From contig NZ_OZ244781.1 in NCBI RefSeq assembly GCF_965219595.1, positions 3,286,001-3,350,000 of the forward strand: DNA of 64,000 nt. The letters are read 5' to 3'. Position numbers and translations under genes: made by a program. Below, piece by piece: positions 24,952 to 33,194 of the stretch (the first letter of the stretch is position 1; each line of letters opens with the position of its first letter). The notes beneath the pieces are model-generated. The model saw only the letters and a program-made list of their open reading frames with translations. It had not been told where the DNA came from and searched no databases. This DNA comes from Poriferisodalis sp022821985. GTDB taxonomy: Bacteria > Actinomycetota > Acidimicrobiia > Acidimicrobiales > Poriferisodalaceae.

Positions 24952-26124
24952 ATGAACGTGAGCGAAGAAACCCCCACTGAGCTTCAGGCAGCTTCGCAGG
25001 CCGCGCTCGAGTGGATCAACGCGACGCAGGAGTCTCGCTACGAGATCACCGGAGTCATCGACGCCGAAGACACCGTGACACGAGCGCAAGCAGGGTCCTT
25101 CGAACTGGGTTTGGTGCTGTGCGACGGCGACGTCTGTGCCCGTGAGCAGGTGGTGATCGAACGATCAGCCGAAGGCTTCCGAGTGTCGGCCGCCGAAGTT
25201 GACGATCCGCTGATCCCGCCGCTGCTCGACCCGCCGATCGGAGTACGCACCGGGTGGCTCAACGCCCAACTCGACAAGCACAGGTTTGTCGTGTTGGTGT
25301 TCTACCGCGGGTTGTGGTGACCTCCATGCCGCCGCGAGTTGCGCGGCTTTGGAAGATCGGGAGTCGTCGAGGAGATCCGGGCTGCTGAAGGCGAGATCTT
25401 CGCCGTCACCAGTGAGCCCCAGAGTCTTGCGAGCGAAGCGCAGGACGCGTGGGAACTGGAATATCAAGCGGTAGGCGACCCGCACCAGGAGATCCTCGAA
25501 GACTGCCGTGAGAATGGCCGGTTCGATCTCTACATCGGCGACACCGGGGTACTAGAGCGGCACTGGTCGTCGCATCCGAACGGCATCTTTCAGGCCGGGA
25601 TACTGGCCCTCACTGAGGACCGACGGGTGCTGTACCGGTGGCACTGTCGCCCGACTCATCAGAATCGTGGCGGTGCCTCCGGTCGAGTCACCGCGTCGCA
25701 TGTGTGGTCTCGCGTCCGAGACGGACTAGCCAGCGACACCGACGCCGATTGGGATACCGATCCGCCACTCGACGCTCCAGAGGCCTTCTGGCCGTATTTC
25801 GTCGCTCAGCTGTTCGCCCATGGATGGTTCGCCAAGCCGAAGCGATTCCCGCTCGGCCGACCCGACGACCAGCCGTCCGCTCGCATATCCGCGATGAAGC
25901 CACGGCTCATCGGCTTCGCGGCGGCCTGGGCCATCTGCTTCGTGCTCCTGCCGGCTCGCCGAGTCCTGCTCGCTCTGGTCGGCTACGCCGTAGCCATCAC
26001 ACCGGCAGTCCGCAGGGTGAACCGCGAGTTCCAGCACGTTCCCGCCGGCAGAGCACCCGAGCCCGGCGGGCGAAGCCTCGGCACCGAGCCCATGACGCCT
26101 CACCCTCAACAGGCGAGCCGCTGA
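24952..26124 (+). CDS. Candidate selenoprotein: peroxiredoxin/AhpC-TSA-like protein with U-x-x-C motif
   Basis: Two adjacent open segments in the same frame are separated only by a TGA at 25318. Read through as selenocysteine, it gives a 390-residue protein with VVLVFYRGLW-U-PPCRREL at 113-130. In related thioredoxin-fold peroxiredoxin-like proteins this place is F-Y-R-G-x-W-C-P-x-C, so Sec123 replaces the attacking cysteine and Cys126 is the resolving one. Residues 1-110 are an alpha/beta domain I do not recognise; the thioredoxin fold continues to about 230; a hydrophobic segment near 315-350 probably anchors it in the membrane. A SECIS-like hairpin follows the TGA at once. Read as two genes, both halves would lack a complete fold. 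The alternative is a nonsense mutation. The start chosen is the ATG; an in-frame GTG lies in the upstream gene relic. Confidence 0.72.
25323..25353 (+). promoter_or_regulatory. Candidate bacterial SECIS element
   Basis: Directly after the TGA the transcript can fold into a lower stem UCCA/UGGA, a small internal loop and a perfect 6-bp upper stem GCCGCG/CGCGGC closed by the loop AGUUG. There are 16 bases between the UGA and the apical loop, and the second loop base is G. As I recall, bacterial SECIS models require about 16-37 bases and a G in the first two loop positions, so it fits at the short limit. It would be bound by SelB, whose gene is not in this window. Confidence 0.6.
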
Positions 26125-26142
26125 GACGAACGGCGAGTCGGG

Positions 26143-27306
26143 TTACTCGAAGCTGCGCCTGGCTGTTTCCCAAGCGTTGATCTTGTCCCAGTCGTATTCC
26201 ACGCCCAGCCCCGGACCGGTGGGCACCGCGACGCATCCGTCGGGACCCACATCGTCGAGGCCCTCGCCGTAGCCGTCGGCGTAGATCGGCGGTTGCAGGC
26301 AGTTCTGCGATGTGTCGGGATTGACCAGGCCGAGCTCGTAGAACATCGTGTTGGGTATTGCCGACATGCAGTGCCGGTGCATCGGGCCGGCCGTGTGGAG
26401 CTGAATATCCATGCCGATGGCGTCGCAGAAGTGGGCCAGCTTCATCGTGCCGGTGATGCCGCCGTCCAATTCGGGATCGATGTGCATGATGTCGGTGCCA
26501 CGAGCCAGCACGAAGTCGGCCTTCTGCTCGAATCCCCGGATGTGCTCGGCGATGAGCATCGGCGTGCGGACGAACTCTCGCAGGCGCTTGTGCGCGGCAG
26601 CGCTCGAAGAGGCATCGCGGTAGGGGTCTTCGTACCAGAAGAATCCCAAGTCGTCGCACGCCCGACCGACTTCCACGGCATCCATGAATGACACCAAGGA
26701 CGATGCGGGGTCGGTCATCAGCTTCATCGAGGACCCGACGCGATCGCGAACCGCTGTCATGATGCCGATCTCGTTGTCCACGCTGCCGTCGAAGAAGCCG
26801 TGAATCTTGTACGCCGGCAAGCCGCGTTGCTGGCATTCCTCGGCGAAGTCTGCATACTTGTCGATGCTGTCGAGGCCGCCAGGCGTCTGTTGCCCCGGCG
26901 TCGTGCTCGCATATGCCGGCAACCGTTCCCGGTACCCGCCCAGCAACTGGCTGATGGAGACGCCGTACTTCTTGCCGGCGAGGTCCCACAGGGCGGTGTC
27001 AAGCGCTGCGATGCCGACCTTGTCGAAGTGCCGGAACTGGATTTTGAGGAGTTCGAAGATCCGTTCGCGCTGCTCTGGGTCCCTGCCGATCAGCAGCGGC
27101 GCCATATCGCAGACCTGCGCCAATGCGTGCTCGGTTGCGCCGTAGTGGGGTGCGTAGCTGCCCGTGAGCCCGTCGTCGGACTCGATCGACACCATGAACT
27201 TCGAGACGCTGGTCTCCGCTCCGGGCGAGTAGGTCCAGATCGTCGGACCGACGTCGCGGAGCTGGTACGTGTAGGCCTGAACGACGATGCGGCTGATCTT
27301 GCTCAT
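26143..27306 (-). CDS. Enolase-superfamily (mandelate racemase/muconate lactonizing-like) enzyme
   Basis: 387 residues with an N-terminal capping domain and a beta-barrel. Metal ligands appear as Asp in LMTDPAS, Glu in FWYEDPY and Glu in LIAEHIRG; the base on strand two is in AYKIHGF (Lys-x-His instead of Lys-x-Lys), and the opposite side has QLHTAGPMHRH. This pattern fits acid-sugar dehydratases or related enzymes of the mandelate racemase subgroup. The exact substrate cannot be assigned. It is translationally coupled to the upstream uridine phosphorylase gene by a 4-bp overlap. Confidence 0.82.
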   Translation of the reverse strand: MSKISRIVVQAYTYQLRDVGPTIWTYSPGAETSVSKFMVSIESDDGLTGSYAPHYGATEHALAQVCDMAPLLIGRDPEQRERIFELLKIQFRHFDKVGIAALDTALWDLAGKKYGVSISQLLGGYRERLPAYASTTPGQQTPGGLDSIDKYADFAEECQQRGLPAYKIHGFFDGSVDNEIGIMTAVRDRVGSSMKLMTDPASSLVSFMDAVEVGRACDDLGFFWYEDPYRDASSSAAAHKRLREFVRTPMLIAEHIRGFEQKADFVLARGTDIMHIDPELDGGITGTMKLAHFCDAIGMDIQLHTAGPMHRHCMSAIPNTMFYELGLVNPDTSQNCLQPPIYADGYGEGLDDVGPDGCVAVPTGPGLGVEYDWDKINAWETARRSFE

Positions 27307-28094
27307 GGTTCACCTCGGTGAGATTCCTGTTGCAGCAGGCGGCGGGCAGCCTCGACGACCACGCCGACTGCCCGCTCCTCGGTGGCGGCGATGCGGGCCT
27401 CGTCGACGACGGCCTCGGACTCGGTGCGCTGGGCGATCACCCCGGCGACGCACCCAGCCCGCCAGCCGTTGGCCGCACACATCGTGAACAGCGTCGCCGA
27501 TTCCATCTCGTAGTTGAGCACGCCGATCCGGCGCCACTCGGCCAGGCTGCCCCGCAGCCACCCGACGACGTCGCCGGCCACGGTGTCGTAGCGCTCCTGG
27601 CCGGGATAGAAGGTGTCGCTCGAGGCCGTGATCCCCACCTGATGGGGGGCGTCGAGGGCGACCGCGGCATCGACCAGTGCCCGGGTGCACTCGAACGAGG
27701 AGGCAGCCGGGTACTCCAGCGGGGCGAAATGCCGGCTCGCCCCGTCGAGGCGGACCGCCGCTTGGGTGATGACCAGGTCACCGATCCGCAGATCAGGCTG
27801 GATCGACCCGGTGGTGCCGACCCGCAGGAACGTCCGCACGCCGAGCTGGGCCAGCTCCTCGACCGCGACCGAGGTCGACGGCCCACCGACGCCGGTCGAG
27901 CAGACCACCACCGGCCGGCCCTCGATCGACGCTCGATGGGTCGTGAACTCCCGAACGGAGGCCAGGTGCACCGGCTCGTCCATCGTTCCGGCGATCCGCG
28001 CCACCCGAGCGGGATCGCCAGGCACGATTGCAAGCGTGGCTCCGCCCAGATCGGCGGCGGTCACGCCCAGGTGCATCACCCGCTCGTCGCCCAT
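27303..28094 (-). CDS. udp: Uridine phosphorylase
   Basis: 263 residues, very similar along the whole length to the E. coli enzyme: HLGVTAADLGGATLAIVPGDPARV, CSTGVGGPSTSVAVEELAQLG, FLRVGTTGSIQPDLRIGDLV, ASSDTFYPGQERYDT and NYEMESATLFTMC. It cleaves uridine with phosphate to uracil and ribose-1-phosphate in pyrimidine salvage. The ATG chosen aligns with the E. coli N-terminus; a GTG one codon earlier is also possible. The start of the downstream gene is upstream in transcription terms of nothing else, so these two genes form a short operon. Confidence 0.93.
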   Translation of the reverse strand: MGDERVMHLGVTAADLGGATLAIVPGDPARVARIAGTMDEPVHLASVREFTTHRASIEGRPVVVCSTGVGGPSTSVAVEELAQLGVRTFLRVGTTGSIQPDLRIGDLVITQAAVRLDGASRHFAPLEYPAASSFECTRALVDAAVALDAPHQVGITASSDTFYPGQERYDTVAGDVVGWLRGSLAEWRRIGVLNYEMESATLFTMCAANGWRAGCVAGVIAQRTESEAVVDEARIAATEERAVGVVVEAARRLLQQESHRGEP

Positions 28095-28189
28095 CACCCG
28101 ACCCTATGTCTCATCCGCACGCGACACCGGCGTCGGCGTGCCGGTCACCGATGCCCGTCGACACGCCTCGCTACCGGCGGTCTCTGCCG

Positions 28190-28774
28190 CTAGTCGACTG
28201 CGGCCGGGCGGATGGCTGAAGCCGGGCGGAACGCATCGATGTGTTCGGTATTGGTCGAGATATACGGCCCGCCGATGAGGTCGACGCAGTACGGGACTGC
28301 GGCGAACACCGCGTCGAGGCACTCTGAGATCGCCTTGGGCTGACCCGGCAGGTTGATCACCAGGGCACCGTCGCAGATGCCGGCAGTCTGACGCGACAGG
28401 ATCGCAGTCGGCACCGCCTTCAGCGAAGCGGTGCGCATCGCTTCCCCGAAGCCGTGCAGCATCTTGGAACAGGCTGCCTCGGTGGCCTCAGGGGTGACGT
28501 CGCGCAGTGCCGGACCGGTGCCGCCGGTGGTGAGGATGAGACAGCATCCCGCTGCGGCCAGCTCCCGGATCGCTTGGGCCACCTGGTCCTGCTCGTCGGG
28601 AACGAGCGCAGCCTGCGCACACCATTCCGAAGCCATCACGCGCTCGAGATAGTCACGAATCGCCGGTCCTCCCCGGTCTTCGTAGTCGCCTCGGCTGGCC
28701 CTGTCCGAGACCGTCACGATGCCGATCAGCGCGTGCGTCGAAAGGTCCGGCGTTCCATCGGAGGTGCTAGTCAC
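28190..28774 (-). CDS. mogA: Molybdopterin adenylyltransferase (MogA/MoaB family)
   Basis: 194 residues from a GTG; the open frame extends upstream, but that part has no family similarity. ALIGIVTVSDRASRGDYEDRGGPAIRDYL opens the protein; LTTGGTGPALRDVTPEAT is the molybdopterin-binding signature and LINLPGQPKAISECLDAVF the C-terminal one. It adenylates molybdopterin so that molybdenum can be inserted. This fits the molybdenum hydroxylase genes at 47.8-51.5 kb. A perfect 8-bp inverted repeat lies just upstream of its start. Confidence 0.9.
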   Translation of the reverse strand: MTSTSDGTPDLSTHALIGIVTVSDRASRGDYEDRGGPAIRDYLERVMASEWCAQAALVPDEQDQVAQAIRELAAAGCCLILTTGGTGPALRDVTPEATEAACSKMLHGFGEAMRTASLKAVPTAILSRQTAGICDGALVINLPGQPKAISECLDAVFAAVPYCVDLIGGPYISTNTEHIDAFRPASAIRPAAVD

Positions 28775-28795
28775 GCCGAAACGGTACCGCTCAGT

Positions 28796-28816
28796 TGGGA
28801 ATGAGTGCCATTCCCA
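28796..28816. promoter_or_regulatory. Perfect 8-bp inverted repeat upstream of mogA
   Basis: TGGGAATG and its complement CATTCCCA separated by 5 bases, 22 bp upstream of the mogA start. The half-site ATGGGAAT/TGGGAAT is the same as in the 19-bp palindromes before the metal ABC operon and the COG0523 gene, but spacing differs. It may be a second site for the same regulator. Confidence 0.5.
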
Positions 28817-28870
28817 TAAGCCCATCCCCATTGCGGCCGCTGAGCAGAACATAACCACATGCCGGCACTA

Positions 28871-28889
28871 AATGGGAATCGTTCCTATT
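28871..28889 (+). promoter_or_regulatory. Fur/Zur-like operator before the FecCD-type transporter operon
   Basis: AATGGGAA-TCG-TTCCTATT, an inverted repeat with seven of eight bases paired and a 3-base centre. A TATGAT -10 element follows at 28895-28900, so the operator covers the spacer between -35 and -10. Transcription would begin within two or three bases of the GTG start at 28909, which suggests a leaderless mRNA. The same palindrome occurs before ribA and the COG0523 GTPase gene. Confidence 0.65.
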
Positions 28890-28908
28890 CCTGTTATGAT
28901 CCGCCGCC

Positions 28909-29988
28909 GTGTCTCTTCTCCAGGCACCAAGTCGCGCCCCGGCTGCGTCGCACGACGGCTGGGCATGGAGTCGCCGGCCCACCCTCATTGCCCTCACATC
29001 GCTCACCGTTGTGTCGGTGGTGGTCGCCATCGGGCTCGGTCCGGTCGGCGTGGCACCTCCGACGGTCCTGAAGATCATCGGGCACCACATGATGGGCCTG
29101 TTCGATGCCGAGAGCTGGGCCCGAACCGACGACGCAATCATCTGGCAAGTGCGCCTGCCACGGGTGCTGCTCGGCGCAATCGTGGGTGCGGCACTTGGGG
29201 TCGTGGGCGTGACGCTGCAAGCCCTCGTGCGCAACCCGCTGGCCGAGCCGTACATCCTCGGCGTGAGCTCGGGTGCGTCCGCCGGAGCTGCTGCGGCGAT
29301 CCTGTTCGGAGTCGGCTCCTGGCTGGGCCGCGAATCGGTGTCGCTGATGGCGTTCTTCGGCGCCCTCGGCGCCCTTGCGCTCGTGTTGGCGCTGGCCCGT
29401 TCCTCCGGTCGCATCACGCCCTCGCGGATGCTGGTAGCCGGCGTGGCCGTCGCCTACCTGCTCAGTGCCGTCACCAGCCTGCTCATCCTCTTCGCCCATA
29501 GCGAGTACGGCGCCCGGGCGGTGATGTTCTGGCTGCTCGGCTCGCTCGCGAACGCCGACTGGTCCACGCTGCCCATCGGCTACCTCGGCATGGGGGCCGG
29601 CATGATCCTGGTGTTCTGGTGGCGCCGCCGACTCGACCTGCTGGCGCTCGGCGACGAGACCGCTATGGCAAGCGGCGTCGATCCCGGACGCACCCGGCTG
29701 CAGCTCGTGGTCGTCGTCGCGATGTGCGTCGGCTTCGCCGTGTCGCTGTCGGGCGGCATCGGATTCGTCGGTCTCGCGGCGCCTCACATCGCGCGTCGGA
29801 TCATCGGCCCGATTCACCGCCATCTGATCCCGGCATCCGCAGCGTTCGGCGCCCTCATGCTGGTCTGGGCGGACGTTGCGGCTCGCATGGTGTTGCAGCC
29901 CCGCGAGCTGCCCATCGGCGTCGTCACCGGCGTGCTCGGAGCCCCCGTTCTCGTCGCTCTCGTCCGAAAGCTCAGTCACAACTCCTAA
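28909..29988 (+). CDS. ABC transporter permease, FecCD/BtuC family
   Basis: 359 residues from a GTG, with about nine or ten membrane helices and the FecCD signatures QVRLPRVLLGAIVGAALGVVGVTLQALVRNPLAEPYILGVSSGASAGA and GGIGFVGLAAPHIAR (quoted only as landmarks in separate places). This family imports iron-siderophore, haem, cobalamin or other metal complexes. It is followed by a binding lipoprotein and an ATPase gene. The Fur/Zur-type operator in front and the regulator gene nearby point to metal uptake; zinc or iron cannot be told apart from the sequence. Confidence 0.9.
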   Translation: MSLLQAPSRAPAASHDGWAWSRRPTLIALTSLTVVSVVVAIGLGPVGVAPPTVLKIIGHHMMGLFDAESWARTDDAIIWQVRLPRVLLGAIVGAALGVVGVTLQALVRNPLAEPYILGVSSGASAGAAAAILFGVGSWLGRESVSLMAFFGALGALALVLALARSSGRITPSRMLVAGVAVAYLLSAVTSLLILFAHSEYGARAVMFWLLGSLANADWSTLPIGYLGMGAGMILVFWWRRRLDLLALGDETAMASGVDPGRTRLQLVVVVAMCVGFAVSLSGGIGFVGLAAPHIARRIIGPIHRHLIPASAAFGALMLVWADVAARMVLQPRELPIGVVTGVLGAPVLVALVRKLSHNS

Positions 29989-30054
29989 GCGCGCCAGCGC
30001 TCGTGCGAGCCCCTCTCCGTGAAAGGAAACCCCCCTATGAAGAAGGAGACCCCC

Positions 30055-31050
30055 ATGCAACGGTTAGCAACTTGGCGTCGAGCGATCGCATTGCTCGTCG
30101 TGGTCGGATTTCTGGCAGCAGCCTGTGGAGGAAGCGACGACTCCTCCACCGCAGCCGCTCAAGACGACGGCTTCCCGCTGACCTTCACCAACTGCGACAC
30201 CGAGTTCACCCTCGACGCCCCGCCTGAGCGGGTGATGCTGATGGAGGCCGCGGCGCCCTCGCTGCTGTTCGCCGCCGACGCCATGGACCGGGTGATCGCC
30301 CGCATCGAGAACTTCCCGGAGGAGTACTACACCGCCGAGGAGTTGGTCCTGCTCAACGACATCCCGGCATTGGTGGCCGAGCACACGTCAACCGGCGGTG
30401 TCGAGATATCGGTGGAGGCGATCATCGACCACGACCCCGACATCGTCATCGGCTATGACACCGCCACCCTCACCCACGACTCGCTCGGCGACGTCGGCAT
30501 CCAGCTCTACGTGATGCCCCCGTTCTGTGACAACCCGCCGACGCCGTCGTTCGAGAGCATCCTGGACGAGGTCCGCTTCTACGGGGAACTCTTCGGCACC
30601 TCTGAGACCGCCAATGCGAGCGCCGACGCGCTGGAGGCCGCCGTGGCCTCCGCGGCCGATGCACCGGTTGCCGAGGGCCAGACCGCTGCTGCGCTGTATG
30701 TCAGCTCCGACGGCAGCGCCATCTACGCCTATTCCTCGCTCGGCATGGTGCATCCGCTGATGGAGGCCCTCGGCATGACCAACGTGTTCGCCGAGCTCAG
30801 CGAGCGGGTGCCCGAGGTTTCGATCGAAGAGGTCATCGGCCGCAATCCCGAGATCCTGGTGCTGCTCTACGACGACTTCGGCCTCACCCCCGACGAGATC
30901 AGCGCACTGGTCACCGACCTCCCCGGTGCCAGCAGCATCACCGCAGTCGAGCAAGGCGCGGTGTACCCGCTCCTGTTCAACTGGGCGGAGCCGCCCACGC
31001 CGCTCGTGGTGAAGGGACTGTCTGAGCTCAGCGATCAGATCACCGAATGA
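30055..31050 (+). CDS. Periplasmic-type metal-complex-binding lipoprotein (BtuF/FepB-like)
   Basis: 331 residues from the ATG with AAGGAG eight bases upstream; an ATG six codons earlier, also with a good ribosome site, is possible. Signal: RRAIALLVVVGFLAAAC, with Cys24 as lipid attachment. The binding domain shows PERVMLMEAAAPSLLFAADAMDRV, VEISVEAIIDHDPDIVIGYD and VSIEEVIGRNPEILVLL, the pattern of class III binding proteins. It would hand its ligand to the FecCD permease. Confidence 0.88.
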   Translation: MQRLATWRRAIALLVVVGFLAAACGGSDDSSTAAAQDDGFPLTFTNCDTEFTLDAPPERVMLMEAAAPSLLFAADAMDRVIARIENFPEEYYTAEELVLLNDIPALVAEHTSTGGVEISVEAIIDHDPDIVIGYDTATLTHDSLGDVGIQLYVMPPFCDNPPTPSFESILDEVRFYGELFGTSETANASADALEAAVASAADAPVAEGQTAAALYVSSDGSAIYAYSSLGMVHPLMEALGMTNVFAELSERVPEVSIEEVIGRNPEILVLLYDDFGLTPDEISALVTDLPGASSITAVEQGAVYPLLFNWAEPPTPLVVKGLSELSDQITE

Positions 31051-31562
31051 CGAACCCGTGATCACGGCCACCGGCATCGAACTGCGGCTCGGCGCCGTCG
31101 ACGTCCTGTCCGGAGCGCAGCTCAGCACGCGCTCCGGACAGGTCGTCGGCCTCATCGGTCCCAACGGCAGCGGCAAGTCATCACTGCTGCGCTGCCTGTA
31201 CGGCATGCTCCGACCGAACAGAGGCGCCGTTCTCATCGACGACGCAGCGATCGGATCGATGTCGCAGCGCTCGATTGCCCGTGCGGTCGCCGTCGTCACT
31301 CAGGACGCCTCAGCAGACGGGATCGACATCACGGTCGGCGAGTTCGTGCTGCTGGGACGCCATGTGCATCGCGGCGACCATCAAGGCTTCACCGACGACG
31401 ACCGCAAAGCCGTACTCGACGGGCTGGAGATGGTGGACATGTCGGGCTTCGCCGACTGCAGCATCCACCACCTGTCAGGCGGCGAACGCCAACGGGTGAT
31501 GATCGCCCGCTGCATCGCGCAGCAGAGCCCGGTCATCCTGCTCGACGAGCCCACGAATCATC

Positions 31563-32913
31563 GGCTCTTCGCGTTTTTTTGGGATGACGGTGGGTTGAGG
31601 GTCCTTGGGTAGGGGTCGAGGCCCTGCTGGGATCGGTGTTCGTGAGACGCCGAACCCTGGAGGGCCTCGATGGCGAGAGATGTTATGTCGGTGCGGCTGT
31701 GGCTGCCGCAGGTGCGGGTGCTGGGAGTGCTTGCCGATCTGCCGGAGCGGCTGGTGGTGCGGGTCGCCTCGACGGTGGTGCGCCCGAAGTGCCCGCACTG
31801 TTCGGCGCCGAGCGGGCGGACCCATGACCGCCGCGACAACAAGGTGCGCGACCTGGAGGTGTCGGGCCGGCCGGTGACGCTGATCTGGGAGCGGCGGCGC
31901 ATGGTCTGCGAGCCGTGCGGCCGTCGATTCTGTGAGGACCACCCGGCGTTCGAGGGCCGTCTCACGGCCCGGCTGGCACGCCGTGTGGTCCAGGACGCCC
32001 AGGCGATGACGGTCAACGCGGCGGCCCGCCGGCACCGGCTGGGCTGGGGCCTGGTGAACGCGCTGGTGGTCGCCTGGGCGGGGCTGGTCGGCGAGCATCG
32101 CCGTCGGCGCAGGTGCCGGCTGCTGCTGGTCGATGAGACCTCGATCCGCCGTCGGCACCGCTACGTGACGGTGCTGGTCAACGGCGACACCGGCGAGGTG
32201 CTCGCCATGGTGCCCCACCGCAGCCAGGCAGCCCTGACGGCGTTCCTGGCCGCCCAGGGCCACAAGTGGTGCCGCGGCGTCAAGGTCGTCGTGTCCGACG
32301 GCTCGAAGGCATACAAGGCAGCCATCGACGCCCGGCTGGGCCACGCCCGCCACGTGCTGGACCGGTTCCACGTCATCAGATGGTTCGCAGCCGGGCTGAC
32401 CGCGGTGCGCCGAGACGTCCAGCGCCGCCCCGAAGGCGCCAAGCCCCGCTTCGACCCCGACGTGTTCCGGGCACGGTTCCTGCTCATGCGCAGACCCGAC
32501 ACCCTCGACGCCGCCGAGCGGGAACGCCTCGACGGCCTGTTCGCCGCCCACCCTCGGCTCAAAGCCGCCTGGGACGCGCTCGGCGAGCTGCACAACCTCT
32601 ACCTCGCCAAAGACCGCAAAGGCGCCCTCGAAGCGCTCGACCGGTTCGCCGACATCTACGGCACCGGCCAGATCCCCGAGTTCAGCGGCATCGTCGACAC
32701 GTTCCTGGCCTGGCACGAACAGATCCTCGGCTGGCACCGCGCCGGGCGGCCCAGCAACGGCCCCATCGAAGGCACCAACAACCTGCTCCAAGTCCTGCGC
32801 CGCAAAGCCCACGGCTTCACCAACCACGCCAACTTCGAAGCCCGCGGCATCCTCACCACATAGCCTGACCCCACCGAGCCCAGCAGCCCCATCCCAAAAA
32901 AACGCGAAGGCTC
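31563..32913 (+). mobile_element. ISL3-family insertion sequence
   Basis: 1,351 bp bounded by 24-bp inverted repeats: left GGCTCTTCGCG then a T run and GGGATG, right (complement) GAGCCTTCGCG then the same; they differ at three positions. The target GAATCATC is duplicated at 31555-31562 and 32914-32921. The 8-bp duplication and the single intact transposase gene fit ISL3. Nearly perfect ends and exact target copies suggest a recent insertion. Confidence 0.93.
31670..32863 (+). CDS. ISL3-family transposase
   Basis: 397 residues. The N-terminal zinc-finger region (CPHC and CEPC pairs) leads to a DDE nuclease core: LLVDETS, VVVSDGSKAYKAAI and GPIEGTNNLLQVLRRKAHGF give the D, D and E. The region VLDRFHVIRWF is characteristic of ISL3 transposases. 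The gene is full length without internal stops, so the element may still be able to move. It points in the same direction as the broken ATPase gene. Confidence 0.93.
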   Translation: MARDVMSVRLWLPQVRVLGVLADLPERLVVRVASTVVRPKCPHCSAPSGRTHDRRDNKVRDLEVSGRPVTLIWERRRMVCEPCGRRFCEDHPAFEGRLTARLARRVVQDAQAMTVNAAARRHRLGWGLVNALVVAWAGLVGEHRRRRRCRLLLVDETSIRRRHRYVTVLVNGDTGEVLAMVPHRSQAALTAFLAAQGHKWCRGVKVVVSDGSKAYKAAIDARLGHARHVLDRFHVIRWFAAGLTAVRRDVQRRPEGAKPRFDPDVFRARFLLMRRPDTLDAAERERLDGLFAAHPRLKAAWDALGELHNLYLAKDRKGALEALDRFADIYGTGQIPEFSGIVDTFLAWHEQILGWHRAGRPSNGPIEGTNNLLQVLRRKAHGFTNHANFEARGILTT

Positions 32914-33194
32914 GAATCATCTCGACGTCCGCTACCAGCACGAGGTGCTCGCGCTGGTCCGGCACCTCCAGATCGACAGCATCGTCGTGCTGCACGACCT
33001 CAACCTGGCCAGCCGCTACTGCGATCATCTCGCCCTGCTCAACCACGGCAAGGTCGTGCACCAGGGCCGGCCCGACGACGTGCTGCGAAGCGAGCTGCTC
33101 GAACCCGTCTACGGCATCGAGGTGCGACGACTCGCCGACGGGCACCACTCCCACTTCGCGTTCGGCCCACTCTCGCCGTGATGGGCAGCGAGCG

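Larger units (their letters stand above)
31058..33181 (+). pseudogene. FecE-type ABC ATPase gene split by an ISL3-family element
   Basis: The left part (to 31562) has Walker A GPNGSGKSS, Q-loop VVTQDASADG and signature LSGGERQRVMIARC, and ends in LLDEPTNH. The right part (from 32922) continues LDVRYQHEVLAL and has the H-loop VLHDLNLASRY. Removing the 1,351-bp element and one 8-bp target copy restores a 254-residue protein in frame, with an intact DEPTNHLD Walker B/D-loop. The break falls in the catalytic core, so the transporter should now be without its ATPase unless another one substitutes. The gene began at a GTG 7 bp after the lipoprotein stop. Confidence 0.92.

Noticed and set aside
24877..25320. 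Separate 147-residue gene ending at the TGA, followed by an independent gene from 25339
   Set aside because: The two parts form one thioredoxin fold with U-x-x-C across the TGA; neither half makes sense alone, and no ribosome site is seen before the second part.
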